Shown here: one piece after another, positions 35,945-49,200 of the stretch
Layout: each line of letters opens with the position of its first letter
Position numbering within the stretch: position 1 is the stretch's first letter
Assembly: GCA_036245525.1 (NCBI GenBank)
Contig: BTPG01000004.1
Location: forward strand, 52,221,960 to 52,285,959
Direction of reading: 5' to 3'
Length of the DNA stretch: 64,000 nt
DNA from: Semisulcospira habei
Taxonomy: Eukaryota > Mollusca > Gastropoda > Semisulcospiridae
Notes under the pieces: generated by a model
What the model saw: only the letters and a program-made list of their open reading frames with translations
What the model was told of the DNA's origin: nothing
The model's database searches: none
Made by a program: the position numbers and the translations under genes

Positions 35945-37028
35945 GTGGGTACATTTTTAAATCCAATTTTGTCTCATAAAAGAAATGTAGTCAGTAGAAC
36001 TAGGTAAAATTCACCCATTCCGAATTCGATTCAAATGAGCACGTGGCGATGGAGCCGGTACTTCCTTCCTGTGAGTGTAGCCTATGCTGTAGGAGCTGAT
36101 ACTAGCTGCATATAATGAATATCATAGATATAAAACAGCCCCACTTATTAAAATACCAAAACAGGTAACAATTAAAGTAATGCATAGCCTAAAATTTATT
36201 TCACAAAGTATTATGATATATAACTTTAAAAATGTCAATTTAAAGAATAAAGATATCGGCATCAATGATCAATATTGCTTTTATATTTATAAAAAAAATC
36301 TTTGGACGGCAAAATATCGTTTTCAATAACAAAACCAAGGGCTAAGTTATAAGGTATCGTTTTCACTAGTGCAGCTTACTAGCTATGTATTGTGACGTAA
36401 ATCTCTTCGGAGAGCAGAACAGAACCGTCTTGATGGCTGACTGGAAACCATAGCCTATCTGACACCACTTTGACAGCGTCGCCATCAATTGTGACGGCAA
36501 CATAGCCTTTCCGGGTGCGAAACCGTCATGACGACTTCGGTTTTTGGAACGACAAGAAGCCATCATGACGGCATCCCAACCACTGCCTTTTTCACATAAT
36601 AAAATGGAAAATAAAAATGTGCTGAAATTTTGCCAACTGCTGAAAATCAGCAAATTTGTTAACAGTTCCTATGCCTGTGAACAGCGTGCTACAAAATAAG
36701 ATTATTCACCCTTAGGCCTTTTGTTGATGAAATTTAAAATAAGCTAAGAACTAATCAGAAAACCACTGTTTTTTTTATATTAAATTATTATTATAAATTG
36801 TAGTAGACATGTTAACACCTGCAATGCATAATCATATATAAGATGTTGAAAAGACGGTTCTATTTTATTTTACATTTTTGTTGTTGCTTTTAGGATAATT
36901 TCATGTTTTAATTTTTATGTTATGTCTTTGTTTTTGGTTTTTGGTTTTTTTTCTTTTTGTTTGTTGTTGTTGAGTAAATTGTAAAGCGCTTAGAGCTGTT
37001 TACAGGTAAGCGCTATATAAGAAAACCT

Positions 37029-37076
<48 letters not shown>

Positions 37077-37096
37077 GTTGTTTTTCTAAACGGCAG

Positions 37097-37195
37097 ATGA
37101 TGCAGTTCCTCGAAAGAGACAAAAATCAACCCAAAGTGAGACCACTGGCAGTGGAGTTCGAAACAGTGACATGGGAACAAGTAAAAGCAGTGTTG
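37097..37195 (+). CDS. hAT transposase exon 2, copy 2
   Basis: A 99-nt exon bounded by ACGGCAG and G|GTGAGT, phase 1 on both sides. It encodes the basic motif AVPRKRQKS, a likely nuclear localisation signal, followed by Ser/Thr-rich sequence. Confidence 0.65.
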
Positions 37196-37519
37196 GTGAG
37201 TAATTTACTGCCCCGCCCCCCCCCCACCCCACCCCTCCCTCTCAAAAAAAAAAAATTAAATTAAATACAACCTGAAATTGATACGTGATTGAGTGTTTCA
37301 ATTTAATAATTAATATTAAACAAAATGACTGGTGTGTTCCATTGGCTATCATTAGCCTAAGAAGACTCTACGAGTCATAAGGTAGCAAAGATTTTGTCCA
37401 TCATTTGGGGGGAGGGGTCTAAAAAGAAAAGCTGTTATTTCAGATCATAAATATATATCTAAGCTTGACTGAAGTGTGTAAACGAAGACATATAATGCTT
37501 TAAATGTAATTATCTTGTT

Positions 37520-37523
<4 letters not shown>

Positions 37524-37600
<77 letters not shown>
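37524..37600. repeat. (CT)n, hAT copy 2 intron 2
   Basis: First of two CT tracts; the second is at 38391-38488. Confidence 0.95.
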
Positions 37601-38491
<891 letters not shown>

Positions 38492-38556
38492 GGTACACAC
38501 ACAATCGTTTTAGTATTTCAGACTTCTCATAGACCCAACTTTTATTTGTATTTCAG

Positions 38557-40937
38557 ACTCCTCCTCAAGCATTGATCAGCCTGCCGGGGGCCTGCTTTCT
38601 GAATCCTCTGCCATGCCAATGACCAACCAGCCTGATGTGAGCCTGCTTTCTGACTCCTCTTCAGATTTCTCCTCTCAGATCACCAGCAACAAAAATATCG
38701 ATTTTGGTGAAGTTTTCAAGAAACACACGCGAGTCGTTTCACTGTCAAGCCGTGACAAGGAGCATCTTCTAAGGCAACACTGGAGACCATCACCTGGTTT
38801 TCAGTTTCCAACAACAGTGATAAACAACAAGAACCGAAAATTTCAGCATGAGTGGTTGCAAAAGTACTCCTGGCTTGTGTATTCTCCTTTCGAGGATGGG
38901 GCTTACTGCAAGTATTGCCTATTATTTGCAAAGTCTACTGAAAACCTGGGCAAGTTTGTGAAGACGCCATGCAAGAACTGGAATAAAGCCTGTGATCAGA
39001 TCAAAAAGCACTCGTTATTACAATACCACAAAGATGCAATGGCAAATGGAGAGCAGTTTTTGACAATCATGGATAAACCAGAGCAGAGCATCGCCAGTGA
39101 AATCAATCAGAAAAATGCAGAAAACATCGCTGCAAATCGACAAGTTATGACAAGCCTCTTCAGGATTGTTGAAGTGTGTGGAAGACAGGGGTTAGCTCTG
39201 AGGGGCAACCGTGATGATGGCATTCTTCAGAGTGAGAACAGAAGCAATTTCAATGCCCTTTTGAATCTGTGCATCAATGCAGGAGATGAAACTCTCCGGA
39301 AACATCTAGATACATGCGATAAGAAGGCCACATACATTTCAAAAAGTACACAAAACAGACTGATAGAGGTTCTTGGTGATCAGATCCTCAACAAGATTCT
39401 TGCAGAAATTATTGCAGCAAAACAGTTTACCGTGCTTGCTGACGAAGTCACAGACAGCTCAAACTGGGAACAACTTTCAATTATATTGAGATTCGTCGAT
39501 GGAAGTCTGAAAGTTCGTGAAGAGTTCCTGGCTTTTGTCCAGTGCAGAGATACCACAGGTGAAACACTTTACAACAAGATTGTTGAGTGTCTGGGCTTGT
39601 GGGGGCTTGATTTCAACAATGTTAGAGGACAAGGTTATGACGGGGCCGCAAACATGGCAGGAAAGTTTAAAGGAGTGCAGGCACGTTTTCAAGCAAGGAA
39701 CAACAAAGCACTGTACTTTCACTGTGCTTCCCATAGCTTGAGTCTCTGCATTGTAAAAGCATGCGGCTTGCCTGCAGTGAAGAACATGATGGGAGCACTG
39801 AGGGAACTGTCACTGTTTTTCTCAAACTCTCCAAAGAGACAACGAAAACTTGAAGATACCATCGAAGCATCTCAGCCTGACACGACAAAGACAAAGCTTG
39901 TTGATCTGTGCAGAACAAGATGGGTAGAAAAACATGAAGCACTGGAGGTTTACACATCTCTCTTCCTGGTTGTTCACGACTGTTTTGGACAAATGTGTGA
40001 AGACAGTGACAATTGGGACAGTGAGACATTGACCAAGGCAACTGGCTTTCTCCACACCTTGAGCAGCAGTGTTTTCCTCGTTGCATTCGTTGTCGTCCGC
40101 AATTGTTTGCGTTACTTAAAACCCTTGACAGTGAAGCTCCAGAAAAGAACAAAAGATGTTGTCGATGCCTACAGGGAAATCAAAGAGGTCAGTAACTGCA
40201 TGTCTTCTATTAGAAGAGATGTCGACACAGCGTTCGTTGCCTGGTTTGGTGAAGTCAGCAAAATGGCAAATGCTTTGACAACTGATGTTGTTGTTCCTCG
40301 TCAAGCATCCCGCCAGACTCTCCGTGACAACCAACCTGCGGCCACTCCAGAAGAATATTTCAAGATTAGCATTGCCATTCCTTTCTTGGAACACCTGTCA
40401 ACCGAATTGGACTCGAGGTTCAAAAATGCTGACCTAGCAGTTGATGGTCTCTGTCTGGTGCCAAGCACTTTAATAGACAACCAGGATGGTTTCATGCAGG
40501 TTCCAGAAGGGGTGAAGACACTGGCAATGTTGTGGGAGTCTGACCTACCAGACAACGCTACCCTTGATGCAGAATACCAACGGTGGGTTTGCAAATGGCG
40601 AAGTGCTGCTGAGAATGCGACACCTATCATCCCATCCACGGCATCAGAAGCACTGAAACACTGTGACAGGGATTTTTATCCCAACCTGTTCATCATGCTA
40701 AAGAACCTTTGCACCCTGCCTGTCACTACTGCCGAGTGTGAGCGTTCAAACAGTCAGTTGCGCAACCTGAAAAACTACCTGCGCTCTACAATGGGGCAAC
40801 AGAGACTCAATGCACTTGCTTTACTGAAAGTGCACAGGGATGTTGATATTGACTTCAAAGAGGCAGTGAACTGTTTTGCCAGAAGATACAATTCACAAAT
40901 GGTACTAATGCCGAGGAACCTAGTGCAGCAAGACTGA
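38557..40937 (+). CDS. hAT transposase main exon, copy 2 (ZMYM1/DUF4371-like, intact)
   Basis: The frame is open from the acceptor (GTATTTCAG|AC) to the stop at 40937. From the ATG at 38613 it is 774 residues. Residues about 85-150 form a TTF-type zinc finger region (CKYCLLF ... CKNW ... HSLLQYHKDAM). The central part matches the DUF4371/RNase H-like fold typical of these proteins. Likely catalytic acids are D277 in LADEVTDSS, D343 in GQGYDGAANMAG and E710 in TTAECERSNS. A CRTRW motif lies at 433-437. The C-terminus (about 685-760) is the hAT dimerisation region (LRNLKNYLRSTMGQQRLNAL). Family members are DNA cut-and-paste transposases, and many host genes annotated as zinc finger MYM-type 1-like derive from them. 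Every catalytic motif is present, but the N-terminal exon is frameshifted, so autonomy is uncertain. Confidence 0.9.
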
Positions 40938-41363
40938 ACTGAAGTGAAAGCAGGGCCCTGATGTTCATAAACTACAAGGTAAAGCTTTATACCGTTAACG
41001 ATCAACGAAAAGTAGTGAATAATAATAGTATACAAAACATCTCTGTTGATAAATAAATGTTTGTGTGTGTGTGTGTGGGTGTGGGTGTGGGTGTGGGTGT
41101 TTTTTTTAAGGGAGGGGCAGGTGATAATTTTTGTTCCCCAGAGTTTGTCAGTTCGATTGTTCAAAAAGCTCAAAGTCCCCAGACCATCACAAATGGCTTT
41201 TTCAAGGCTCAGATTGCACCAGATTGCACCATTTTGCATCCTTGAAAAAAAAAAATTCCGGGGGGGCATGCCCCCGGACCCCCCTAGAAGGCTCGGCGCT
41301 TCGCGCCTTCGCTTTATACTGAATCTGTAACCCCCCCATCGACTTTTCCCAGGTCCGGCCCTG

Positions 41364-41505
41364 ACTGTGCTTTGATGTCCCTGTTTTATGTATATTTTGT
41401 ACTTAGTTAGTCGTAGTTTTAGCAACGGCAGGTACGAAAAATGATATAGTCACTGACTGTGTTAATATCTTCACCGTTGTAGAATAAATATTCATTGATT
41501 CATTG

Positions 41506-41507
<2 letters not shown>
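41364..41507 (+). repeat. LINE/SINE 3' tail with ATTC repeats
   Basis: Contains GTAGTTTTAGCAACGGCAGG and ends ATAAATATTCATTGATTCATTG before a (CT)n tract. It resembles the tails at 37.6 and 38.3 kb. Short repeated tails of this kind are typical of L2/CR1-type elements; the assignment is inferred. Confidence 0.45.
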
Positions 41508-41587
<80 letters not shown>

Positions 41588-41598
41588 TCTCTCTCTCA
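41508..41598. repeat. (CT)n microsatellite
   Basis: Between the retroelement tail and the SINE. Confidence 0.97.
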
Positions 41599-41601
41599 AG
41601 G

Positions 41602-42138
<537 letters not shown>

Positions 42139-42180
42139 TCACCTCCTGTCTAATTGTCACTTATATTGTTCCTGTTTCAG

Positions 42181-42213
42181 CACCAACTACCATCGCTCCG
42201 CCTACTACGACAG
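42181..42213 (+). CDS. Predicted mini-exon 2 (Thr/Pro-rich linker)
   Basis: A 33-nt exon between a good acceptor (CCTGTTTCAG) and donor (ACAG|GTAATGT), phase 1 on both sides. With the split codon it encodes about APTTIAPPTTT or TPTTIAPPTTT, depending on the exon 1 donor. This is a likely O-glycosylated mucin-like stalk. A 110-bp (CT)n tract ends about 45 bp upstream and may extend the polypyrimidine tract. It resembles exon 3 in both coding and flanking intron sequence, which suggests tandem exon duplication. Confidence 0.45.
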
Positions 42214-42270
42214 GTAATGTGTGTGTGTATATTCGTCTTTCTGGCAAAGCGATTGTAACCCCAAATTGTA

Positions 42271-42271
42271 C

Positions 42272-42320
<49 letters not shown>
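42271..42320. repeat. (TAA)n microsatellite
   Basis: About 16 units in the intron after exon 2; (GT)n follows at 42449-42514. Confidence 0.95.
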
Positions 42321-42322
<2 letters not shown>

Positions 42323-42445
42323 TTATTTTTTTAATTGCTCAACAAAGAAGGATACGTGTTGACAAATAACAACGCGGTGTATTTTAAGATTCTGCATAAA
42401 CCGACACCTTAAATAATTGTCATCACCATCTTCATTGTATGTTTA

Positions 42446-42515
<70 letters not shown>

Positions 42516-42828
42516 CTTCTTCTTCTTCTTATCCCTTTTTTGTCCCTATAGCACCGAAGTGATCAGAGACTAACATTTTTACCTTAGTTGACAAGGACAA
42601 CAACAATAAAAAGGGGATTTTCATTCTTTCATTACTTTTTTAAAATATGCCACACTATCTCTTCACATTTAATAACCAACACGGTCCTTGTACAGGGACT
42701 AAAAGTATAATTTATTTTTCATATTTAAAATCAGGGTTAAAATTCAGTAGTGTGTGTGTGTTTAAGGACATGGATGAAAAGGCTAACGTGTACCTAACCA
42801 TTTATCTTTGAAAAAATGAAGTTTTATT

Positions 42829-42981
<153 letters not shown>

Positions 42982-43044
42982 AGAAAGTAGCATAAGCGTA
43001 TGCACTCCTCTCAAATTGTATCATCTGTATTGTTACAGTTTCAG

Positions 43045-43074
43045 CGACAACTACCGTGCAGACCACAAAGCAAG
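43045..43074 (+). CDS. Predicted mini-exon 3 (Thr-rich linker, duplicate of exon 2)
   Basis: A 30-nt exon, phase 1 on both sides, encoding ATTTVQTTKQ. The acceptor TTTCAG aligns with that of exon 2. A second acceptor six bases upstream (GTTACAG, exon start 43039) keeps the frame and adds two residues. The donor AAG|GTAATGT also matches exon 2. A family C hairpin starts 14 bp after the donor, and the following intron of about 7.9 kb contains the complete LINE. Confidence 0.45.
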
Positions 43075-43087
43075 GTAATGTCCAGAT

Positions 43088-43197
43088 CCCCAGTGGGCAA
43101 AGGTCATCGGGCACGCGTCGGTCGCCGTTGGCCCGCGCACGCCCGTGCGCGAGCCAACGGCGGCCGACGTCAACCCGCCGGCCTCTTGCACATTGGG
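43088..43197. mobile_element. Family C hairpin, long form
   Basis: CCCAGTGGGCAAAGGTCATC ... GGCCCGCGCACGCCCGTGCG ... GGCCTCTTGCACATTGGG, starting 14 bp after predicted exon 3. Confidence 0.75.
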
Positions 43198-43499
43198 TAG
43201 CTGCCTTCATTTAACAAAAACCAGCTGGTACGTCTCGTTTTGTGAAAAGCGAGATTCTTATACAATATTTTAAAAAATCTCTCATTTCGCAATAAGGGAC
43301 AAAATTACTTCTGCCAGATGAGGCCTCAAATGTTAATGACACTGTAAACAATACAAGTCTTCGTGATCAGTGGTTCAGTATTAGTGGGATCGACTCAGAA
43401 AGTTCACGTTTCACTACTTATCATATCGCCTCACGTCACCTCGTCTAACGACATAATAATTTCCATATCACGCCACGAAGTCTCCACCTGTAACGCAAT

Positions 43500-43587
43500 A
43501 TTTTGACTGTCGGTAGCGTCTTTGGTCGAAGAATATCTTAGAGGAATCAACGTCCACCAGACACGCTACCGACAGTCAAAGGGTTAG
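43500..43587. mobile_element. Family E element
   Basis: TTTTGACTGTCGGTAGCGTC ... CGCTACCGACAGTCAAAGGG + TTAG. Confidence 0.6.
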
Positions 43588-43629
43588 CACTCCGATTAAA
43601 TTGTATGTGTGTTGGTATGTGATATGTGC

Positions 43630-44113
43630 CCCCGCGACAAAATACAAAGCCGTAAAGCTGCCCTCCATAAACACGAATCCGATACCAACTCGATCCAAAT
43701 CCGAAGCCATGTCCGAGACAGATCAGTTCGTGCAAGTCGTTTTAAGCTACGGTTCCATAAGCACGAATCTGATACGAATACGATGCGAATCCGATGCGAC
43801 GATGCAATTTTCCTTCAAAAATTGCGTCATTTTCGTTCGAAGCTGGATGCGAATTCGTGTACTGCATCAGGCATTTTGAAAACACACAAACATGAAAAGG
43901 ACTTGCACGAACTTTTCTATTTCGGACCCGCTTCGGATTCGGACTTTGGCGCGTATCGGATTCGTGTTTATAGGTCGCCGCCTTTAGCTACGGTTCCATA
44001 AGCACGAATCTGATACGAATTCGATCCGAACCCGATGCGGTGACGCAATTTTTCTTGAAAAATTGCGTCATTTTCGTTCGAAGCCGGATGCGAATTCGTG
44101 TACCGCATCGGGC
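43630..44113. repeat. Family I repeats, with copy split by LINE
   Basis: Three partial copies. The last ends at GTGTACCGCATCGGGC, the LINE target site. Characteristic hairpin: GCAATTTTTCTTGAAAAATT. Confidence 0.75.
44098..44113 (+). repeat. LINE target-site duplication, left
   Basis: 16 bp, GTGTACCGCATCGGGC, identical to 50144-50159. Confidence 0.9.
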
Positions 44114-44786
44114 CTACCCGGCACCGGCCTCCACGTGGCGTAGGTGGGTAGTCCGCTCAGTCCCTGACTGAGTGGGCTAGCGGACGGGTGCCATCTTTGT
44201 CCAGGATTAGGACTTGATGTCAGCAGATATGTTGTTCAGCCTTTTCACTGGTCCGGTTTTTAAGGAGCTGTGCTAACCTAGGTCGTACCATGTTGGATTG
44301 GTCCTTAAAAATACTCGTGACTTTTTGGTCCTTTGGATCCCAAGTGTTTGCCGTGCTTGGAGACCCGTGTCGGGGGAGAAGAGGATCCTGGTGGCTGAGG
44401 TTCCCTTTGGGCTGCGGCTCACTGGTGCCAACACTCCACTTCGGCCTTGACTTCTACCTAAACGGGAGGCTAGTCGTACCGGCCTAGTCAATCGGCTCTT
44501 GTCACGTTGAGCCCTATCCCACTGTTGACATGCGGGTTGCTATACGGAGCACCATGCTATAGCTTCTGCTGCTGATTAGGTGCTTTACGCCAGTATTCCC
44601 CTGCATTCAACGGTGTGATAGAAGGCGGTGGCTCAAACGGTTCAATCGGGCTTACCCCCTTGAGTATATCTTTCGGGCAGTCTCCATTGTGCGTCGGCTG
44701 GAGACCCGCCGACAGTTGCACTTTCCCTTGTTGGGCTCGGTGGCGGGCGGGGACCCCCGGGGGATGAATATCTCTACTAATATAAT

Positions 44787-46226
44787 ATGGATAAAACCAA
44801 AAAACCAAAACTAGCACAGAAACGGCACATAGACACCGACATTGCACATGACAGTGATTCAGACTGTGAGGAAGCGACGCCTCAGGCAGCGGCCGTATGG
44901 CCTCGCTTCCTCATTGTCCATAGCAAGATGAAGGAGAAACCAGTTACCAAGCTGCATCCTTTTCTGGTGGGGGAGACCCTCAGGAGCCGTGTTGGCAGGC
45001 CTGACGCCCAGCGCCTCAGGTCTGGTGACTTGCTGGTGGAGTGCCGTACTCGGGCACACTCCAGCGGGCTACTGGGGCTCTCTTCCATCGGAGACACTCC
45101 TGTGGAAGTCACACCCCACAAAACTATGAATTCGTCAAGAGGCGTAATCAAAGATCAAGCTTTGGCAGAACTGTCAGAAGATGAACTTGTAAGGAACCTT
45201 AAGTCTCAGGGGGTAACTTGCGTCAGGCGCTTCGCTTCCAAGCGAGGTGGTGGGGAGATCCGTCTCCCTACCATCATCCTGACGTTTGGCACCCCCACCC
45301 CTCCTACTACCATCTGGGGAGGTTACTACTCCCTGAGAGTGAAAAAGTACGTCCCTCTTCCCCTCCGGTGCTTTAAGTGCCAAAAGTATGGCCATGGGCA
45401 GAAGACTTGCCGTCAGGCAGAGGCTTCATGCGCCCGTTGCACTAGGCCCGGACACTCTGCTGAGTCCTGCACAGCCACCCCGCTGTGTGTGAATTGCCAG
45501 GGGGCGCATATGGCTTCGGATAAGAAATGCCCTCGTTGGATATCCGAGTGCAAGATTCAGCAGGTGCGTGTGGAGAAGGGGCTGTCCTTTCTGGATGCCA
45601 AAAAACTGGTTGAAGGCCCTGGTGCAGCTGCGGTTGCCCCAACCTCTAACACCTCAGTGTATACTTTTAGTGCAGCGGTGGCAGGCAAGCGCCCCACCAA
45701 AGACTTTTCATGTCAGACCCCAACTTCTTGGTTGGGGGCGGAGCCTCGGCTCCTCTCGCCCCTGGAGAGTAACCCTCCTCCGGTGGTGACAAGGAGCCAG
45801 GGAACGCAGAGGGCGGACACTGCCGGTCCGGTTGTGCCGCCTTCTGTTGCCCCTAAGCCTCAGCCCCCACCCAAACCTGTTAGTCAGTCAACTCCAAAGG
45901 CTTCTGGCTCTGGTCAGCCTTCTAAGGCCGCTAACTCTAGCGGCAGGAACGCTGCCCAGGACCAGAAGTCTAAGAAATCTATGGGACCGCTGTGCGCACG
46001 GGCCCAGAAGGGGAACACAGATGTGCCCCTTCAAAACAAATATGCTGCACTGGAGGAGCGGATGGAGGGAGTGGAAGTTGTTGTTGCTGATGCTGCGGCA
46101 GCTCCACCCCCTTCCTCTCCGAAGAACCAGAGGAGGCCCGGGAGCCGGCCCCCCTCTGTTTCTTCAACTCCTTCCAAGGTAAAGGAAAAAGGGGGGAAAA
46201 ACTCCTTACCCCCAGATCAGACTTAA
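44787..46226 (+). CDS. LINE ORF1: Gag-like nucleic-acid-binding protein with three zinc knuckles
   Basis: 479 residues. The N-terminal third is acidic then basic (DSDSDCEEA). A central region with GGYYSLRVKKYVPLPLRC precedes three CCHC knuckles at about 195-248: CFKCQKYGHGQKTC, CARCTRPGHSAESC and a less regular CVNCQGAHMASDKKC. The C-terminal third is Pro/Ser-rich and probably disordered. Proteins of this type bind the element RNA and form the ribonucleoprotein for retrotransposition. The start is the first ATG after the 5' UTR. The stop TAA is 2 bp before the ORF2 ATG, which suggests stop-restart translation. No disruption seen. Confidence 0.88.
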   Translation: MDKTKKPKLAQKRHIDTDIAHDSDSDCEEATPQAAAVWPRFLIVHSKMKEKPVTKLHPFLVGETLRSRVGRPDAQRLRSGDLLVECRTRAHSSGLLGLSSIGDTPVEVTPHKTMNSSRGVIKDQALAELSEDELVRNLKSQGVTCVRRFASKRGGGEIRLPTIILTFGTPTPPTTIWGGYYSLRVKKYVPLPLRCFKCQKYGHGQKTCRQAEASCARCTRPGHSAESCTATPLCVNCQGAHMASDKKCPRWISECKIQQVRVEKGLSFLDAKKLVEGPGAAAVAPTSNTSVYTFSAAVAGKRPTKDFSCQTPTSWLGAEPRLLSPLESNPPPVVTRSQGTQRADTAGPVVPPSVAPKPQPPPKPVSQSTPKASGSGQPSKAANSSGRNAAQDQKSKKSMGPLCARAQKGNTDVPLQNKYAALEERMEGVEVVVADAAAAPPPSSPKNQRRPGSRPPSVSSTPSKVKEKGGKNSLPPDQT

Positions 46227-46228
46227 TC

Positions 46229-49200
46229 ATGGACTCTTTGCTTCAGTGGAATTGTCGTGGTTTTCGAGCTAACTTTGAGGAATTACGTCTTTTAGTCAAG
46301 TTGTATAACCCCTCAGTCATATCTCTTCAGGAGACTTACCTGAAGACTTCTGACCCTGTGTCTTTTAATGGTTTTAATGTTATACATAAAGGCTCTGATT
46401 CGGAGAGGCGCTCGGGTGGAGCGGCTCTTCTCATTAGTAGCCAAATTTTATGTAGCCCCGTTAGCATCGACACCTGTCTTCAGGCTGTCGCTGCTCGGGT
46501 TACCTTAAAAAAGACCATAACCATATGCAGTATTTACCTGCCACCATCACTGCGGGTCTGTAGCAATGATATTTTTCACTTAGTAGATCAACTGCCCCCT
46601 CCCTTTATTCTCATGGGGGATTTTAACGGTCATGCTCACCTTTGGGGTAGTGACCACTATGATGGCAGAGGTCAGATGTTAGAAGATGTTTTTTCTCAAC
46701 TTAACCTATGTGTCTTTAACGATGGCTCACCTACATACTCTAACTCAGGTTCCGGATCTAGTTCTGTTCTAGACCTCACTGTGTGTGATCCTTCTCTCAT
46801 GCTGGACTTTGACTGGAAGGTTCACGACGACCTGTGTGGTAGTGACCACTTCCCAGTAGTCCTGTCATCGGTCAGCTGTGAGGAGGATTCGCCGGTGGGG
46901 CGCTGGAATCTCAAGAAAGCTAACTGGTCTCTGTTTGCCTCTCTCTGTCAGTCTCGTCTTACAGAGGAGGTGGTCATGTCAGCTGAAGAACCTGTTTCTT
47001 GTTTTACTTCTATTTTGTTGGAGGTTGCAGGTGAAACCATCCCTAGAACTTCCACATCACTCCCTCGGAAGCCGAGAGTACCATGGTTCAATGAAGAGTG
47101 CCGCAAGGCCCAAACAATGCGCAAATCTGCTCAGCGACGTGCATTTCGTAATCCGTCGCAAGCAAATATTTTAACCTTTAAAAGACAGCGGGCGAAAGCC
47201 CGTTATATTTTTAAACGTGAACGCCGTGCTTCCTGGAGACGCTTCGTCTCATCTTTATCTTCTAGGACTCCGTCCCAAAAAGTCTGGAAGGCTGTTCGAA
47301 GAATTAGGGGCAGGGGTGGCTCGGCTTCTGTTGGCCATCTTAGAGATGGTGCCAGTTTGGTCACAGATAAAAAGGCTGTGGCCAATTTGCTTGCCTCCAC
47401 CATTGCCCATAATTCTTCAACAGAGCATTATTCACCTTTCTTCCACAGAGAGAAGGAGAAGCGAGAATCTTGTGCTTGTGATTTTATATCGGATAACTTG
47501 GAAGACTATAATGCCCCTTTTACGTTTTCAGAATTGCAGCAAGCCATGCAGAAATGTACTGACTCTGCTGCTGGATTAGATACCATCCATTATCAGCTCA
47601 TAACACATCTGCCTGAGGATTCACTCCTTGTACTTCTCAAGGCCTTTAACCATATCTGGATAACCGGTCATTTTCCGCCATCTTGGCGCCAGGCTGTGGT
47701 TGTGCCAATTCCCAAGCCGGGTAAGGATCCTTCCGACCCGGGCAACTACCGGCCAATAGTTTTGACATCATGTTTATGTAAAACTATGGAACGCTTGGTC
47801 AACGCCCGACTGGTGTGGCATCTTGAGTCACAGGGTCTCATCACAGACCTCCAGTGCGGTTTCCGGCGCTTCCGTAGTACAACTGACCATCTAGTCCGCT
47901 TTGAGTCTTTTATCCGAGATGCTTTTGTCAACAAGCAGCATGTCTATGCAATTTTCTTTGATCTTGAAAAGGCATATGACACTACCTGGAAGCATGGTAT
48001 AATGTCTGATTTGTCGGACATGGGTTTTAAAGGGCATCTGCCCGTTTTTATTCACAATTTTTTGTCCAACAGGTCGTTCCATGTCCGTGTGGGCTCCACC
48101 CTCTCCGACTCCTTTGAACAGGAGATGGGTGTCCCGCAGGGCAGTATTCTATCTCCTGTTTTATTTAGCATTAAAATAAATAACATTGTAAAGGCCGTCA
48201 AGGATGATTCTGAATGCTCTTTGTTTGTGGACGACTTTGCTTTGTGTGCACGAGGTCGAGGACTTGCGTCCCTTGAGAGGCGCTTGCAGCTGTGCGTTGA
48301 TCGCATCCAGGGGTGGGTGTCTCTCAATGGATTCAGATTCTCGCCCTCCAAGACAGTCTGTGTGCATTTTACTAACCAGACGAAATTTTTTCCAGAACCT
48401 AGCCTGAGCATTGCTGGAGTGCCAATTAAGGTGGCTGAAGAGGCTAAGTTTTTGGGGGTCATCTTTGACAAAAGATTGACCTTCTGCAACCATGTTAACT
48501 ACCTTAGAACCTCTTGTCGGAAGGCCCTCGACATTCTTCGTGTCGTTGGTCGTACTGACTGGGGTGCAGACCGCATCGTCTTACTTCGACTGTACCGGGC
48601 CCTTGTTCGGTCCAAACTGGATTACGGCTCTGTGGTATATGGCTCGGCTTCCAAGTCTGTTCTGCAGCGTCTGAACACAATTCACCATCAAGGTCTGCGC
48701 ATATGTCTGGGAGCCTTTAGGACATCTCCAGTTCCTAGTCTGTATGCAGAGGCAGGGGAGCCTTCTCTCAGGCTCCGCCGCATCCGCCTCATGCTCAGCT
48801 ACGTTCTGAAGCTGAAGGCCCATCCAGAAAATCCTGCCTATGATTGTGTTTTTAACCCGTCGTTTGCAGAGATTTACGATGCCCATCCGGGAGCTGTCCG
48901 TCCACTTTCCTTCCGTGTCCGACCTCATCTGCAGGCGGCCGGAGTGGACCTGGACAAAGTTTCGGAATCTCTGCAACACGTCACTCCACCCTGGCTACTA
49001 CCAGTTCCTGACATCTTGCTGGACTTGACTGCCCACAAGAAGGATTGTACTCCACCAGCCATATACCAACAGAGCCTCAATGAACTCCTTTCAATTTTTC
49101 CTGGCTATTGTCGTCTTTATACGGATGGGTCCAAGTCTGAGGATGGAAGAGTGGCTGCGGCTGCAGTGTCCTCTCGCCATCCTAGACGCCCATTTAAGCT

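Noticed and set aside
44273..44491. Small ORFs in the LINE 5' UTR
   Set aside because: No domain and no conservation evidence; the region is better explained as the internal promoter/5' UTR.
48052..48489. Minus-strand ORFs opposite the LINE
   Set aside because: Shadows of ORF2 without any recognisable domain.
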